From CALKYB01 sp964510575 (lineage in GTDB: Bacteria > Bdellovibrionota_C > UBA2361 > SZUA-149 > CALKYB01): a DNA stretch of 64,000 nucleotides. Both the position numbers and the translations under genes were made by a program. A model generated the notes under the pieces. The model was not told the DNA's origin. It did not search any database and saw nothing but the letters and a program-made list of their open reading frames with translations. This document shows positions 15,938-24,938 of this stretch, in pieces (within the stretch, counting starts at the first letter, position 1; the number at the start of each line of letters is the position of its first letter). The stretch lies in NCBI GenBank assembly GCA_964510575.1, contig CAZECN010000010.1, positions 1-64,000 on the forward strand. Reading direction: 5' to 3'.

Positions 15938-16384
15938 TTAAGCCTTGTTCTTTATCAGCTGAAGCAGAGCACCAAATGCCAAAATATATCCATGGCTCCC
16001 TAGACCAGCAATAACACCATCAGCAACTTCACTCACAAAGGAATGTTGGCGAAATTCTTCCCTCGCATAAATGTTGGAGAGGTGAACCTCAACCACTGGC
16101 ACTGAGGCAATTTCCACTGCATCTCTAATAGCAATGCTCGTGTGTGAGTAACCTCCTGGGTTAATAATGATTCCAGAGCAGGTATTTATTGCCTCGTGGA
16201 TGGCATTTATAACCTCTCCCTCTAAATTGGACTGAACCGCAACGAGTTCATACTTAGCCTGCTCAGCATAGGCCGTTAAGGTATCAATTATTGAACCTAG
16301 GGTATCAGATCCATAAATTTCAGGATCTCTGCTACCCAGCATATTAAGGTTGGGGCCATTAATAAGTGCTATTTTACCAGCCAT
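15938..16384 (-). CDS. aroQ: Type II 3-dehydroquinate dehydratase
   Basis: AroQ converts 3-dehydroquinate to 3-dehydroshikimate, step three of the shikimate pathway. The 148-residue length is standard for the dodecameric type II enzyme. Visible motifs are INGPNLNMLGSRDPEIYG (flexible loop with catalytic Arg and Tyr), INPGGYSHTSIAIRDA and VEVHLSNIYAREEFRQHS (catalytic His). ATG 16384 starts it, 18 bp after the preceding gene. It ends 10 bp from the convergent oxidase gene. Confidence 0.96.
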   Translation of the reverse strand: MAGKIALINGPNLNMLGSRDPEIYGSDTLGSIIDTLTAYAEQAKYELVAVQSNLEGEVINAIHEAINTCSGIIINPGGYSHTSIAIRDAVEIASVPVVEVHLSNIYAREEFRQHSFVSEVADGVIAGLGSHGYILAFGALLQLIKNKA

Positions 16385-16402
16385 TGTTCCCTATCTCACT
16401 CT

Positions 16403-16846
16403 CTATTGAAGGTCTTCTTCGTCTAACTCATCTAATACATCTATAAAGTCTGAATCGAAATCAAGCTCTGCCACAACATCGCTAGCTTCCCCTTCTATTT
16501 CAGTCTCTTCCGTTGCATCACTAGCTACAACAGGTTGAACGAATGACTGTCCAAAGTTACCAAAAGACTCCAACAACCTATCTACTGACTCAAGCTCGCT
16601 GTACTTTTTAAGCTCAATCAACTCTCGCACACAAAACTCTGCATAGCCATCTATGTAATAAAGATTCGCCAGAAAGAGCCTGCAACGACCATTTTTAGGG
16701 TCATCCTTCAATTCACCCAAACAATATTCACGAGCCTCAATCCTGAGTTTTTTATCCTTTTCGAACTCATCAAAAAGGCTCTCAAGCTTTTCTTTTGCTA
16801 AACCTTCATTACAAGCTTTTTTAAAACTTTCTATATGCTCGCTCAT
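16403..16846 (-). CDS. Small TPR-like protein with acidic tail
   Basis: This 147-residue cytosolic protein is not assigned. The N-terminal 95 residues are helical, with a pattern like one or two TPR units (EYCLGELKDDPKNGRCRLFL, then ANLYYIDGYAEFCVREL). The last 40 residues are strongly acidic (VAELDFDSDFIDVLDELDEE). GAGG lies 9 bases before ATG 16846, so the start is good. It is cotranscribed with aroQ and sits just after a bidirectional terminator. A protein-interaction role is plausible. Confidence 0.7.
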   Translation of the reverse strand: MSEHIESFKKACNEGLAKEKLESLFDEFEKDKKLRIEAREYCLGELKDDPKNGRCRLFLANLYYIDGYAEFCVRELIELKKYSELESVDRLLESFGNFGQSFVQPVVASDATEETEIEGEASDVVAELDFDSDFIDVLDELDEEDLQ

Positions 16847-16867
16847 CGATTCTTTACCTCTTCAAAT

Positions 16868-16900
16868 AAAAAAGCCCGCTTTCTCGGCGGGCTTTTTCTT
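16868..16900. terminator. Bidirectional Rho-independent terminator
   Basis: GCCCGC (16874-16879) pairs with GCGGGC (16887-16892). There is an A-run on the left (16868-16873) and TTTTTCTTTT on the right, so it can act in both directions. In the minus direction it ends the lipoprotein gene that stops at 16971 and insulates the aroQ pair. Confidence 0.88.
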
Positions 16901-16970
16901 TTATTAACTACTGAGTCATTCTCTATTCATCCAAGAGACTTATTAACTTGGACGTTTTCCTGAAAACTCC

Positions 16971-17888
16971 TTAGCAGTTATCAACTGAGCCAAACGTCAC
17001 AGTTGACTGGGCACTAAGCCTTGAAATAGTTCCATCAGCTCCTTGACCATCAATCGCTACACTCACGGCATATGTTCCTGCCCCTGCGCTGGCAACCCCT
17101 TCGATGTTCTCGAGGACACCACTCAGTGTATCTCCATCTGCTGAGTCAATCGCCAATGGACCAGTTGAAATAACTCCACCTGAGCCTGAGAATGTAAAGC
17201 TCACAGAGTTAGCTGTAAACTCGGAAGCATTTTCCAAAGCAAGGTTAAACCTAACCGGACCAAAAGGTTCTGCACTTCCATCCGCACATTGGCCTGCTTC
17301 AATATCTAGTGGTCCAGATATAGTGTTTCCACCAGCATCGCTGTAGCTAATGGCTGCGATTCTTCCACCAGTTCCCTCGCCTGAATCAGACAAGGTCGTT
17401 GTGGTGTCACCGCTACCTTTACATTCACCGTTACCGTCATGGCTAACAACTACTGAGTCACGGTCGATAAGGTTAAATCCAATAGGAGCTCGACACTCAA
17501 GAATAAAACTACCGCCAGCTACGCCACAAAAATTACCACTAACTTCACCGTTGTCGTTTGTTATCTCATTAATACCAGAAAACAAATCAAGGCCATTCTC
17601 TGCAAAGCAGCTAATACGAATACCTTCAATAGGAGCTCCATTAGCGTCTCGGACTCTAACAAAGAATCCTCCCTTTCCGCCAAGTTCAAGCCTACTTGTG
17701 GTTAGGTCAATTTGTAGCGATCCACCATTTGATACAAATTCAGGAAAAGTGCTGTCTGAAACGTCTACAGCTTCCCCACCATCTGTGTCTCCCTGCTCAC
17801 ATGCAGACAACAGACCAGCCACAACAATAGCCAGTCCTACTCTGCTGAGGTTTTTCAAGTCAAACTTTCCTTTTCTGGAAATAAACAT
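16971..17888 (-). CDS. Lipoprotein with Ig-like (Big_1-like) segment
   Basis: The predicted lipoprotein has a signal peptide with lipobox LLSAC, so Cys becomes the lipidated N-terminus. I chose ATG 17888 because AGGGAG lies 6 bases upstream; a TTG five codons earlier (17903) is the alternative. The segment LEVRVRDANG-like region (GGFFVRVRDANGAPIEGIRI) resembles bacterial Ig-like domains in which a variable loop follows D-x-N-G-x-P. Several Cys (CFAENG, FCGV, LECRAP, GECKG) may form disulfides. It lies downstream of a second lipoprotein gene on the same strand. Exact function is unknown. Confidence 0.75.
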   Translation of the reverse strand: MFISRKGKFDLKNLSRVGLAIVVAGLLSACEQGDTDGGEAVDVSDSTFPEFVSNGGSLQIDLTTSRLELGGKGGFFVRVRDANGAPIEGIRISCFAENGLDLFSGINEITNDNGEVSGNFCGVAGGSFILECRAPIGFNLIDRDSVVVSHDGNGECKGSGDTTTTLSDSGEGTGGRIAAISYSDAGGNTISGPLDIEAGQCADGSAEPFGPVRFNLALENASEFTANSVSFTFSGSGGVISTGPLAIDSADGDTLSGVLENIEGVASAGAGTYAVSVAIDGQGADGTISRLSAQSTVTFGSVDNC

Positions 17889-17942
17889 TTTTGGCTCCCT
17901 CAATTTCTGCCTTTTTCAAACAATTAACTTAAATAATCTTAC

Positions 17943-18716
17943 CTACTCAACCGTTAGCCCTGGGGCCACCTCTATGTCCTGAGCATCACTCTGGCTGTCA
18001 TCCTGAGCTGTAAAGACCCCTGTATTTTCATCGATAGTAGCCTGATTATCAGCATCAGGTAATATTGGAGCCCCACCACCTGCAGGAGGATTCAAGAAAC
18101 TACTTCTGACAAGCAGGACTGGTATAGAAACCGGGTTAGTTGTCAATACATCTCCGGCTTGAGTAATTCCGACAGCTCGACAAGTCGCAGTCATGGTAAA
18201 TGGTAGCGGAGGTATGCTGTTACGATTTACATTCAAGAATTGAACCGTATCAGTGGATAAAATAGCAATGTTGCTAAAAAGCACCTGCGGCCGAACAGCT
18301 TCATCATCAGAAGGGAACCTTGCATCTCCCTCTTCACCATCTCCTCCAACACCAGCTGCGCCGATTACGAAAGAAGCTCTTTCCGTAAAATCAGGAACAG
18401 TGAATCCAGGCTGCGCCCCTGGAACGTCATAACTACAATCATAACGCTCTATTCTAATGAACTGAGTCGCTAGTCTGTTTTCAAGTCCGATCAGGACATT
18501 TGCCTCTGAGCCTGTTCCTGCTCCTAGCGGAATATCACTTTCCAAACTAAATGAAACTTGAGTTGTAGGCACAACTTCATCATCAATTAGAGTAAAATAT
18601 CCAAGTGCCAGAAATGAAGTTCCCTGGTCATTGTTAGAATTGTTTCCGCAGGCAGCAACACTCACTCCGATTACTAACGCCACAAAACTTACCAATACTT
18701 TCTTTTGCAGAGACAT
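17943..18716 (-). CDS. Lipoprotein of unknown function
   Basis: This 257-residue protein has a signal peptide and lipobox SVAAC followed by GNNSNND, a typical lipoprotein start. The start is ATG 18716, preceded by GGGAGGAGAG; the frame extends 19 codons further upstream but without a ribosome site. The mature part is beta-rich and acidic, with a Gly-rich loop (GAAGVGGDGEEGD) and an acidic C-terminus. No domain is recognised. It is paired with the lipoprotein gene 54 bp downstream, with a similar size and Ser/Gly-rich style. Confidence 0.75.
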   Translation of the reverse strand: MSLQKKVLVSFVALVIGVSVAACGNNSNNDQGTSFLALGYFTLIDDEVVPTTQVSFSLESDIPLGAGTGSEANVLIGLENRLATQFIRIERYDCSYDVPGAQPGFTVPDFTERASFVIGAAGVGGDGEEGDARFPSDDEAVRPQVLFSNIAILSTDTVQFLNVNRNSIPPLPFTMTATCRAVGITQAGDVLTTNPVSIPVLLVRSSFLNPPAGGGAPILPDADNQATIDENTGVFTAQDDSQSDAQDIEVAPGLTVE

Positions 18717-18859
18717 TTTTCTCTCCTCCCTTCTCAAAGCGTTAATTTTGAAAGTCATAATTTTTAAACCCAAATAAACGGAGTTTCTATCAACTAACTC
18801 ATTTATATTTTCAACTTCACTACTGATTCAGCTAGACAGTGAAATTATCGTAAATTTTA

Positions 18860-20674
18860 CTAAGTTCGGTTATTCACCAACTCTAATGCAGCAATTGTCG
18901 CAAGTAAGTTTACCTCAACTTCCTCTACTTTGGACTTACCAATCTTTTCTAAAACAACATAACTAGTATTTTTGCCGGCGCTCTTTTTATCTGCTCGAAC
19001 TACTGAGCCCCATCTCTTTATGTACGGATGGTCCAGCAATTGTTTCTTATTAACTAACTGTGACATATCCTCCAACGAGGACATGTCACAATTGTTTTCA
19101 GTTGAAGATTCTAATAACTTTGAAACGTAATCTTGTAATTCGCTTTCTAATTCCGGCTCAAGCTTCAAACTAGTTGGTAATCCAAATTGCTCCAGGAGTT
19201 CCATTATCTCTTCTTTTGTTCCTGGCGCTGTGAATCCAAATCTCTCACCTATGCCAGCTGCCATGACCATTCCTATAGCCACTGCTTCTCCGTGAAGATA
19301 AGTTCCATAGCCACAAATATTTTCTATCGCATGGCCAAAGGTATGCCCAAAATTTAGTCTTGCTCTTGAGTTATTGAGATCCAATAGGTCTTCAGTAACA
19401 ACGGCTATCTTAGCTGCCGTCGACACCTTTACTATTTCAAGTAGCTCAGTGTCCTTTTTAGATAATATTTTTTGACTGTTAGGCTTTAGCCAATCAAAAA
19501 ATTTTGAATCAACTATCGCGCCATATTTGATTACTTCAGCAAGTCCAGATACGAATTCCCGCTTTGGCAAAGTTTTCAAGAGACTAACATCTGTCCAAAC
19601 AACATCTGCTGGATAGAATGTTCCTACCAGATTTTTACCAGTTGTCAGATTGACTCCAGTTTTTCCACCTATCGCAGAGTCAACTTGTGCCACAACAGTA
19701 CTTGGAACCTGAATCAACTTTACGCCTCGCAAATATACTGAAGCTATAAACCCAACTAAATCGCCAGTAACTCCGCCCCCTATTGCGATCAGTAAATCTT
19801 TTCTACTAAATCCATTTTTGGAAAGCTGAGTGCAGTAATACTCTAGCTTCGACACCGATTTACTAGTTTCTCCGGATGGCACTTTAAATATTTGGCAACT
19901 AATCTTTTTCTTTTCAAATTCAATCTCTAAACCTGCGCCATAATGTTCGGCTACATTTTCATCGATGAATAAAGCTACCCTTCTTTCTAAGCCATAGGAT
20001 TTAATTATATACTCAGGTATCTCAGCAAGGGTTCCATTTCCGATTAGGTGGGTGATCAGACCATTACCAAAATTTGCAGGCATAATAGTACTACCTTTGA
20101 CTCTTGGCATTGTCTGCTTAAATATTGAATCAAGTGTAGTTGTTATTTCACCTAACGCTATCCCATCTGAAACTAATGTGACGTCCGCCTGGTTATAATT
20201 GTCCAATCTTGAATGATAAAGCTGTTCAAGTTTCGACTGATCTAAAAGTCCGTCTTTGCTAAAAAGAAGTGGTCTTAGACCCGGCTGTTTCTTTTCAACC
20301 TCGACTATTCTCGCAACGATTGTAGGTAAAGATGCTTCTAGATAAATTAGCAAATGATCTTCGCTTTTAAAAAGCGCTTCTCGAATTTGCGGCGTTTCTA
20401 AAGCTCCTCCACCCAACGCAAGAAAATCGAAGTTTTTCGACAAGCAGCTTTCAAATACTTCTAGCTCGACTTGCCGAAACGATTTTTCACCGTCTACCCT
20501 TATTTTTTCTTTTACCTTTTGGCCAAGTTTTTTCTCAATTTCATTATCGAGATCGAGAATTTTATAGCCGTAACTTTCGGAAAGAAGAGAAGTCACAGCT
20601 GACTTCCCCACTCCTGAAAAACCTGTAAGTACTGCTTTTTTGTTCATTCTTTGGCCGGCTTCACTTGCCGGCAT
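18860..20674 (-). CDS. aroKB: Fused shikimate kinase / 3-dehydroquinate synthase
   Basis: This 604-residue protein joins two shikimate-pathway enzymes. Residues 13-170 are shikimate kinase: Walker A GFSGVGKS (18-25), DLDNEIE, FRQVE and the shikimate-binding GGGALE. Residues about 200-600 are 3-dehydroquinate synthase: PSGETSKS, AIGGGVTGDLVGFIAS (NAD and metal region), VPSTVVAQVDSAIGGKTGVN, GLAEVIKYG, and the zinc His segment NFGHTFGHAIE plus HGEAVAIGM. AroB acts at step 2 and AroK at step 5, so the fusion does not join consecutive steps. The start is ATG 20674 or ATG 20647; a GCCGGC repeat lies between them. It follows pilQ by 6 bp. Confidence 0.95.
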   Translation of the reverse strand: MPASEAGQRMNKKAVLTGFSGVGKSAVTSLLSESYGYKILDLDNEIEKKLGQKVKEKIRVDGEKSFRQVELEVFESCLSKNFDFLALGGGALETPQIREALFKSEDHLLIYLEASLPTIVARIVEVEKKQPGLRPLLFSKDGLLDQSKLEQLYHSRLDNYNQADVTLVSDGIALGEITTTLDSIFKQTMPRVKGSTIMPANFGNGLITHLIGNGTLAEIPEYIIKSYGLERRVALFIDENVAEHYGAGLEIEFEKKKISCQIFKVPSGETSKSVSKLEYYCTQLSKNGFSRKDLLIAIGGGVTGDLVGFIASVYLRGVKLIQVPSTVVAQVDSAIGGKTGVNLTTGKNLVGTFYPADVVWTDVSLLKTLPKREFVSGLAEVIKYGAIVDSKFFDWLKPNSQKILSKKDTELLEIVKVSTAAKIAVVTEDLLDLNNSRARLNFGHTFGHAIENICGYGTYLHGEAVAIGMVMAAGIGERFGFTAPGTKEEIMELLEQFGLPTSLKLEPELESELQDYVSKLLESSTENNCDMSSLEDMSQLVNKKQLLDHPYIKRWGSVVRADKKSAGKNTSYVVLEKIGKSKVEEVEVNLLATIAALELVNNRT

Positions 20675-20680
20675 AAAGCC

Positions 20681-23146
20681 CTACAACAAACTAGGGTCAA
20701 AACTTCCTTCTACAATGTGTGGTGTAATGAAGAAGATAAGCTCTTCATCACCTTTATCAATGCTAGTGCTTCTGAAAGCGGCACCGAAGAAAGGAATATC
20801 TTTTAGCCAAGGCACTCCACTGACTGAGTCATTATCTTCGATTCGGTAAACACCACCTAAAGCAAAAGTCTGTCCGCTTTGAACAAGAATTGTAGATGTT
20901 GCCGTTCTCTCTACAGTAGATGGAATACCGTCAACTTCCCGGTCACCAAATGTTGATGACTGGGCATCTAGGTCCAAGAGAACATAGAAGTCTGGTGAAG
21001 CATTAGGAGTTACAGTAAGTTCGATTCCAACTTCGATTTCTTCGAAGGCAGATCCTCCCCCACCATCAGCATTTGAGCCTTCGCCCGTTGCGACAGAAGT
21101 TCCGGCATCAGGTGTTCTGACTCGGACGGTTTCCACACTTTTGATTACAGCTTGCTTATTATTAACAGTGGCAATTTGAGGTCTGCTGATTACCCTGGCA
21201 CGACCCTCTTGCTCTACCGCGGAGAGTCTAGCTCCTAGCGACTTTGAACCATCAGCTGAGTCTAAAAGAAGGTTTATTGCTGAGCCTCCAGTATCTGCGA
21301 TGGCTGCTGGGAAGGAAACTGCGTTCCCGCCTAATAAGTCGTCACCAGTAATTGCTACAGAATTTGGAAAGTTCAATCCTGTTGCATTACCAAACTCGGG
21401 CCCTTGTCTAACATTGAAACTCCACTGGAAGCCCAAGTCACGAAGGATACTTCTTTGTCCCTCGACAATTTGCGTTTCTAATAGAATTTGTGGAGTTCTA
21501 AGGTCCAATTTTTGTATCAGGTTAAAAGCTTCGGTTTGACCCTTCTTTATATCCTTTACAATGATTTGGTTTGTTCTCTCATCGACAGTAACAGTTCCTC
21601 TCTCCGAAAGCACTCCTTCTACCTGCTCTTGAACTTCTGCAGCGCGAGCATAGCTAATTCTGTAATAATTAACTTTTAGCTCTTCTAGGTTCTCCAAGGC
21701 TTGCAGTGCTTCCCTTCTAGCTTCACGTTCTTGTCGAAGCTTATCGATTGGAGCAATTCTGATTACATTTCCTTCTGTTACCTGGTCTAGACCATTAGTC
21801 TTCAAAATAACATCTAGTGCTTGGTCCCATGGAACATCAATTAGTCGCAAAGTAACTTTTCCAGTTACATCATCACTAGCGATAATGTTTAAGTTGGAAA
21901 CTTCCGCGATAATTCTCAAAGCATTGTCAATATCGGTGTCTTGAAGGTCAAGAGATATCAATCTACCGGTATATAACTTCGTACCATCGTCTGAAGTAAT
22001 TCCAGTTGGATTTACTCTGGCAGTCTGTTCAGTAGAAGCTGGAGCGCCAGTTGACGATTCTTCCGCCAATTGTGGTCGAGCGTCTGGTTGGCTCGCAGGC
22101 AACGCAGAAATTTGACTAGCTGAAAGCTTGCTTGCAGTTAGGACAATTTGCTTACCCTTAGGCTGAGCAACTAGTTTATGGTCAGGCGCAACGAACATTC
22201 TGACTATAGAGTTTTCGCCTTCCTGCACTGCTCTAGCCGAACGAAGACCTTTAGCATCTCTCGGTGCTAACTGAGGAATCAATGTTCTTTGCGAAGCTTG
22301 TACGCCTGGCAATGTTAGAACGTATTCTGTTGGTGTAGATCTTCTCAAGTCATAAGGGACTGTGTCAGATAAACCTACTGTTAAAGCTCCGGTGTCTCGC
22401 CCAGATGCTCCAAAAGCAATTGTATCCAATACAGGCTCTACTGAAATTGGCTGAGCTGCCGGTTCCTGTTGCTCCGGAGCAGCTTGGTCTATTTTTGGTT
22501 CAGGCTGAAAAGACTTTTCTTGCAATGCAACAACTTCCTCTGCTGCCGGAGCAACAATTGTTGCTGGCGTCGGAGCAACTTCGATCTCCTCTTTCAGAGG
22601 AACTTCGGGAACCAAAGCAGCTGTCGTTAAAGCAGCTGGTGCGGTTTGTCCCAAACTGACAACAAGAGAATCATCCTCTTGTTCTACTTTTGCTTGAGCC
22701 AAGGTCTTTAAAGAGTCTTCACCTGACAAATCTAATACGATTCGGCCTTGGTCACCGTTCTGACCTACTCTAACTTTTTCTAGGTTATGAGCTTCTTCAA
22801 CAAAGACCGTTTTTTGATCTTCTACCTGGTAGCCATCCACATCAATAATCAGTCTAGATGGGTTCTCCATTCTAGAGATTTGGTAATCCGCAAGTCCATT
22901 AGGGGATATGACCACCTTAGATCCTGACGCAGCAGTCTCAACGTTGATGTCGATGCCGTCATCAGCTCGACTCAGCAGTTGCCGCGATGTCGGCTCTTGT
23001 ATTTGAGCTTCTGCCTGAGCACCGCTCTGCAAATCACTATCGTTATTAGACTTGGTCCCAGTGATGTACCCATCGGGAGTAGTAGCACATCCAGCAACAG
23101 TAAGAGTTACTAGTGTAACAGAAAGAGCCTTGCTCAGCACGCTCAT
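20681..23146 (-). CDS. pilQ: Type IV pilus secretin PilQ
   Basis: PilQ forms the outer-membrane channel for type IV pili. The 821-residue product starts at ATG 23146, with GAGGAG about 8 bases upstream. The signal sequence ends in a lipobox-like VAGC. Two AMIN-like peptidoglycan-binding segments lie in the first 350 residues (YQISRMENPSRLIIDVDGY; YDLRRSTPTEYVLTLPG). An STN/N0 region follows (DIDNALRIIAEVSNLNII), then an N1 region (YYRISYARAAEVQEQVEGV) and the secretin core (VGIELTVTP, PWLKDIPFFGAAFRS). It lies upstream of aroKB, the classic pilQ-aroK-aroB arrangement. Confidence 0.96.
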   Translation of the reverse strand: MSVLSKALSVTLVTLTVAGCATTPDGYITGTKSNNDSDLQSGAQAEAQIQEPTSRQLLSRADDGIDINVETAASGSKVVISPNGLADYQISRMENPSRLIIDVDGYQVEDQKTVFVEEAHNLEKVRVGQNGDQGRIVLDLSGEDSLKTLAQAKVEQEDDSLVVSLGQTAPAALTTAALVPEVPLKEEIEVAPTPATIVAPAAEEVVALQEKSFQPEPKIDQAAPEQQEPAAQPISVEPVLDTIAFGASGRDTGALTVGLSDTVPYDLRRSTPTEYVLTLPGVQASQRTLIPQLAPRDAKGLRSARAVQEGENSIVRMFVAPDHKLVAQPKGKQIVLTASKLSASQISALPASQPDARPQLAEESSTGAPASTEQTARVNPTGITSDDGTKLYTGRLISLDLQDTDIDNALRIIAEVSNLNIIASDDVTGKVTLRLIDVPWDQALDVILKTNGLDQVTEGNVIRIAPIDKLRQEREARREALQALENLEELKVNYYRISYARAAEVQEQVEGVLSERGTVTVDERTNQIIVKDIKKGQTEAFNLIQKLDLRTPQILLETQIVEGQRSILRDLGFQWSFNVRQGPEFGNATGLNFPNSVAITGDDLLGGNAVSFPAAIADTGGSAINLLLDSADGSKSLGARLSAVEQEGRARVISRPQIATVNNKQAVIKSVETVRVRTPDAGTSVATGEGSNADGGGGSAFEEIEVGIELTVTPNASPDFYVLLDLDAQSSTFGDREVDGIPSTVERTATSTILVQSGQTFALGGVYRIEDNDSVSGVPWLKDIPFFGAAFRSTSIDKGDEELIFFITPHIVEGSFDPSLL

Positions 23147-23661
23147 GAACTTTCTCCTCAGCCTCGAAATCAAAAATTTTCACAAGAATCTCTTTCCGCA
23201 CTAACTCGCCCCTCTTAACTGGGGTCGATTAAAAGAAAGAAATCCAACTAAATAAAAACTACCAAACAACTGTTATTACTGCACAGCTGGAAAAATAGGA
23301 AAATCAATTTTCCAGCTCTAAAAATATAAAAAACACAAGTAATGAAAACGCTATCTACTGCCAGAAACAATTGCCGAAAATGCCCCGGGAATTGCTGTAG
23401 ATTATACTTAAGCAATTAACTCACAGAAACTTTTGCTGTTTCATTGAGCCTCAGGCTTTCACTCATAACTCGAGCTTCGACCATAAGTAAAGAATAAAAA
23501 TGACCTTAAAATTCGGGAATTTAGGTTTTTCCAATCACTTATCAAAATAAAGGTTAATAATGCTGAAAGGATAATCCACAGGCGCTCGACATTTAACCTA
23601 GATCAAGGGAAAACATCCCCGCGAGTTTAAGCTTCATTAAGTTTAGTACAACAGGATAAGA
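23147..23661. other. Gap between pilO and pilQ, no coding sequence seen
   Basis: No frame above about 25 codons with a ribosome site was found here, where pilP normally lies. On the minus strand TATAAT (at 23401-23406) could be a -10 box for a separate pilQ promoter, giving a leader of about 250 bases. A 10-bp inverted repeat, AGCTGGAAAA (23285-23294) with TTTTCCAGCT (23308-23317), lies in that leader. No T-run follows it. Confidence 0.5.
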
Positions 23662-24300
23662 CTACCGACGCTTACGACGTTTTTTTCTATTTTTCTTACC
23701 TTTCTTAGGAACAACTCGTTCCTCCTCAGAAAGAAAGCGAAAAGCTGTTGCCACAACAGTCGTATTAACTTTCACATTCGAGTCTCCGACCTCCGGCTGC
23801 GAGAGACGAATGTTTCCTAAGTTTACGATTCGGGCCATGCGACCTACTTCATCGAAAAAAGTGGTCACTTGATGAAAAGTTCCTTGAACTTCTAGCTCAA
23901 CAGGCACCGCTGCATAAAAATCTTTTTTCTCTTCACCTTTAGGCCGAAAAAGTTTGATATCCAAACCAGCATCTCTCGCTTTATCAGAGACTCGGGAAAG
24001 CAGACCGGAAGTTTCCTTTTTGTCAGGTAGCTCCTTTAAAGCTTTGTTCAGCTCAACATCAAGTCTTTCAACTTCCTTTTTAAAAGTATCCAGGTTACGA
24101 GCAATACCTTCCTTCTCGGAGATTTCACTATTCAAACCCCTAGGGCCGTTAATAGACTTATCAAGCTTAGAAATTTCTTCTTCCACAGGAGAGAGGAAGT
24201 AGAGATAGTACATAAGGCCGACCAGGCCGAGTATTCCACCAGCTATCCCCAGTTTTTTACCAAGAGATAATTCGAAAATTTTCTTTAAAGACTCGTTCAC
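23662..24300 (-). CDS. pilO: Type IV pilus inner-membrane assembly protein PilO
   Basis: PilO pairs with PilN in the inner-membrane alignment complex that links the pilus motor to the secretin. The 212-residue protein has one membrane segment (residues about 18-36, GIAGGILGLVGLMYYLYFL), a periplasmic coiled coil (about 40-100), and a C-terminal ferredoxin-like region (VPVELEVQGTFHQVTTFFDE). It ends with a very basic tail, GKKNRKKRRKRR. The start is GTG 24300, 30 bp after pilN. The basic tail is unusual for PilO. Confidence 0.9.
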   Translation of the reverse strand: MNESLKKIFELSLGKKLGIAGGILGLVGLMYYLYFLSPVEEEISKLDKSINGPRGLNSEISEKEGIARNLDTFKKEVERLDVELNKALKELPDKKETSGLLSRVSDKARDAGLDIKLFRPKGEEKKDFYAAVPVELEVQGTFHQVTTFFDEVGRMARIVNLGNIRLSQPEVGDSNVKVNTTVVATAFRFLSEEERVVPKKGKKNRKKRRKRR

Positions 24301-24330
24301 TCTTCCATACCCTATTCTGTAAGGATTCCT

Positions 24331-24918
24331 TTAGGATTCTTTTTTATCTTCTTCTTTATTTTTATTTTTATCGTGATCAAGAGAATTAACCACGTTGGCT
24401 TTAATTACGAAGTTGCGAAGCTTTACATCATCTTTAACAATCTCAACCGATTCGCCTAAATCGACATTTTTGAAAAACGGTGAATTTTCTAAATCAACCA
24501 TAAAGCTAGAAACCGTTTGGTTATCTAAGGCAACTCCCTTCAACTCAAGCTCTTTATTTTTTTCAGTGACCTCTTTAAGCCATGCCCTCTCCGGAATTGC
24601 CCCGTTAATGTCATCCATCATTCTAACAGGACCATACTTATTCGCTTTAAGAGTTGCGATCGTGGTCAGCTTATCTTTGAGAAATTGTTTCTTCTCTTCG
24701 AGCTCTTCAGCCTCTTTGGTTTCTTTCTTCAACCGCGCAAGCTTAATTTCTAACTGTGACTTTCTACTTTCTAGCTCAGCTAAATGACTGTTCCTTCCGC
24801 TTTGAAAAGCATAGCAAGCTCCGATCGCGAGAGCTAAAGCCCCTAGGAATCCAATAAACTGCAGAAGATACAATCCTGAACGATCGATCTCCTCTCCAAG
24901 TAAGTTAATCTTTATCAT
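24331..24918 (-). CDS. pilN: Type IV pilus assembly protein PilN
   Basis: PilN anchors PilM to the inner membrane through the conserved N-terminal motif. Here this reads IKINLLGEE (family NLLP-type motif), followed by one membrane segment (about residues 18-40), a coiled coil (40-90), and the ferredoxin-like domain with WLKEVTEKNKELELKGVAL. It has 195 residues and a charged KNKNKEEDKK tail. It lies 20 bp after pilM, and ATG 24918 is clear. Confidence 0.93.
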   Translation of the reverse strand: MIKINLLGEEIDRSGLYLLQFIGFLGALALAIGACYAFQSGRNSHLAELESRKSQLEIKLARLKKETKEAEELEEKKQFLKDKLTTIATLKANKYGPVRMMDDINGAIPERAWLKEVTEKNKELELKGVALDNQTVSSFMVDLENSPFFKNVDLGESVEIVKDDVKLRNFVIKANVVNSLDHDKNKNKEEDKKES

Positions 24919-24938
24919 TTATTTAAACCTTTTCGATA

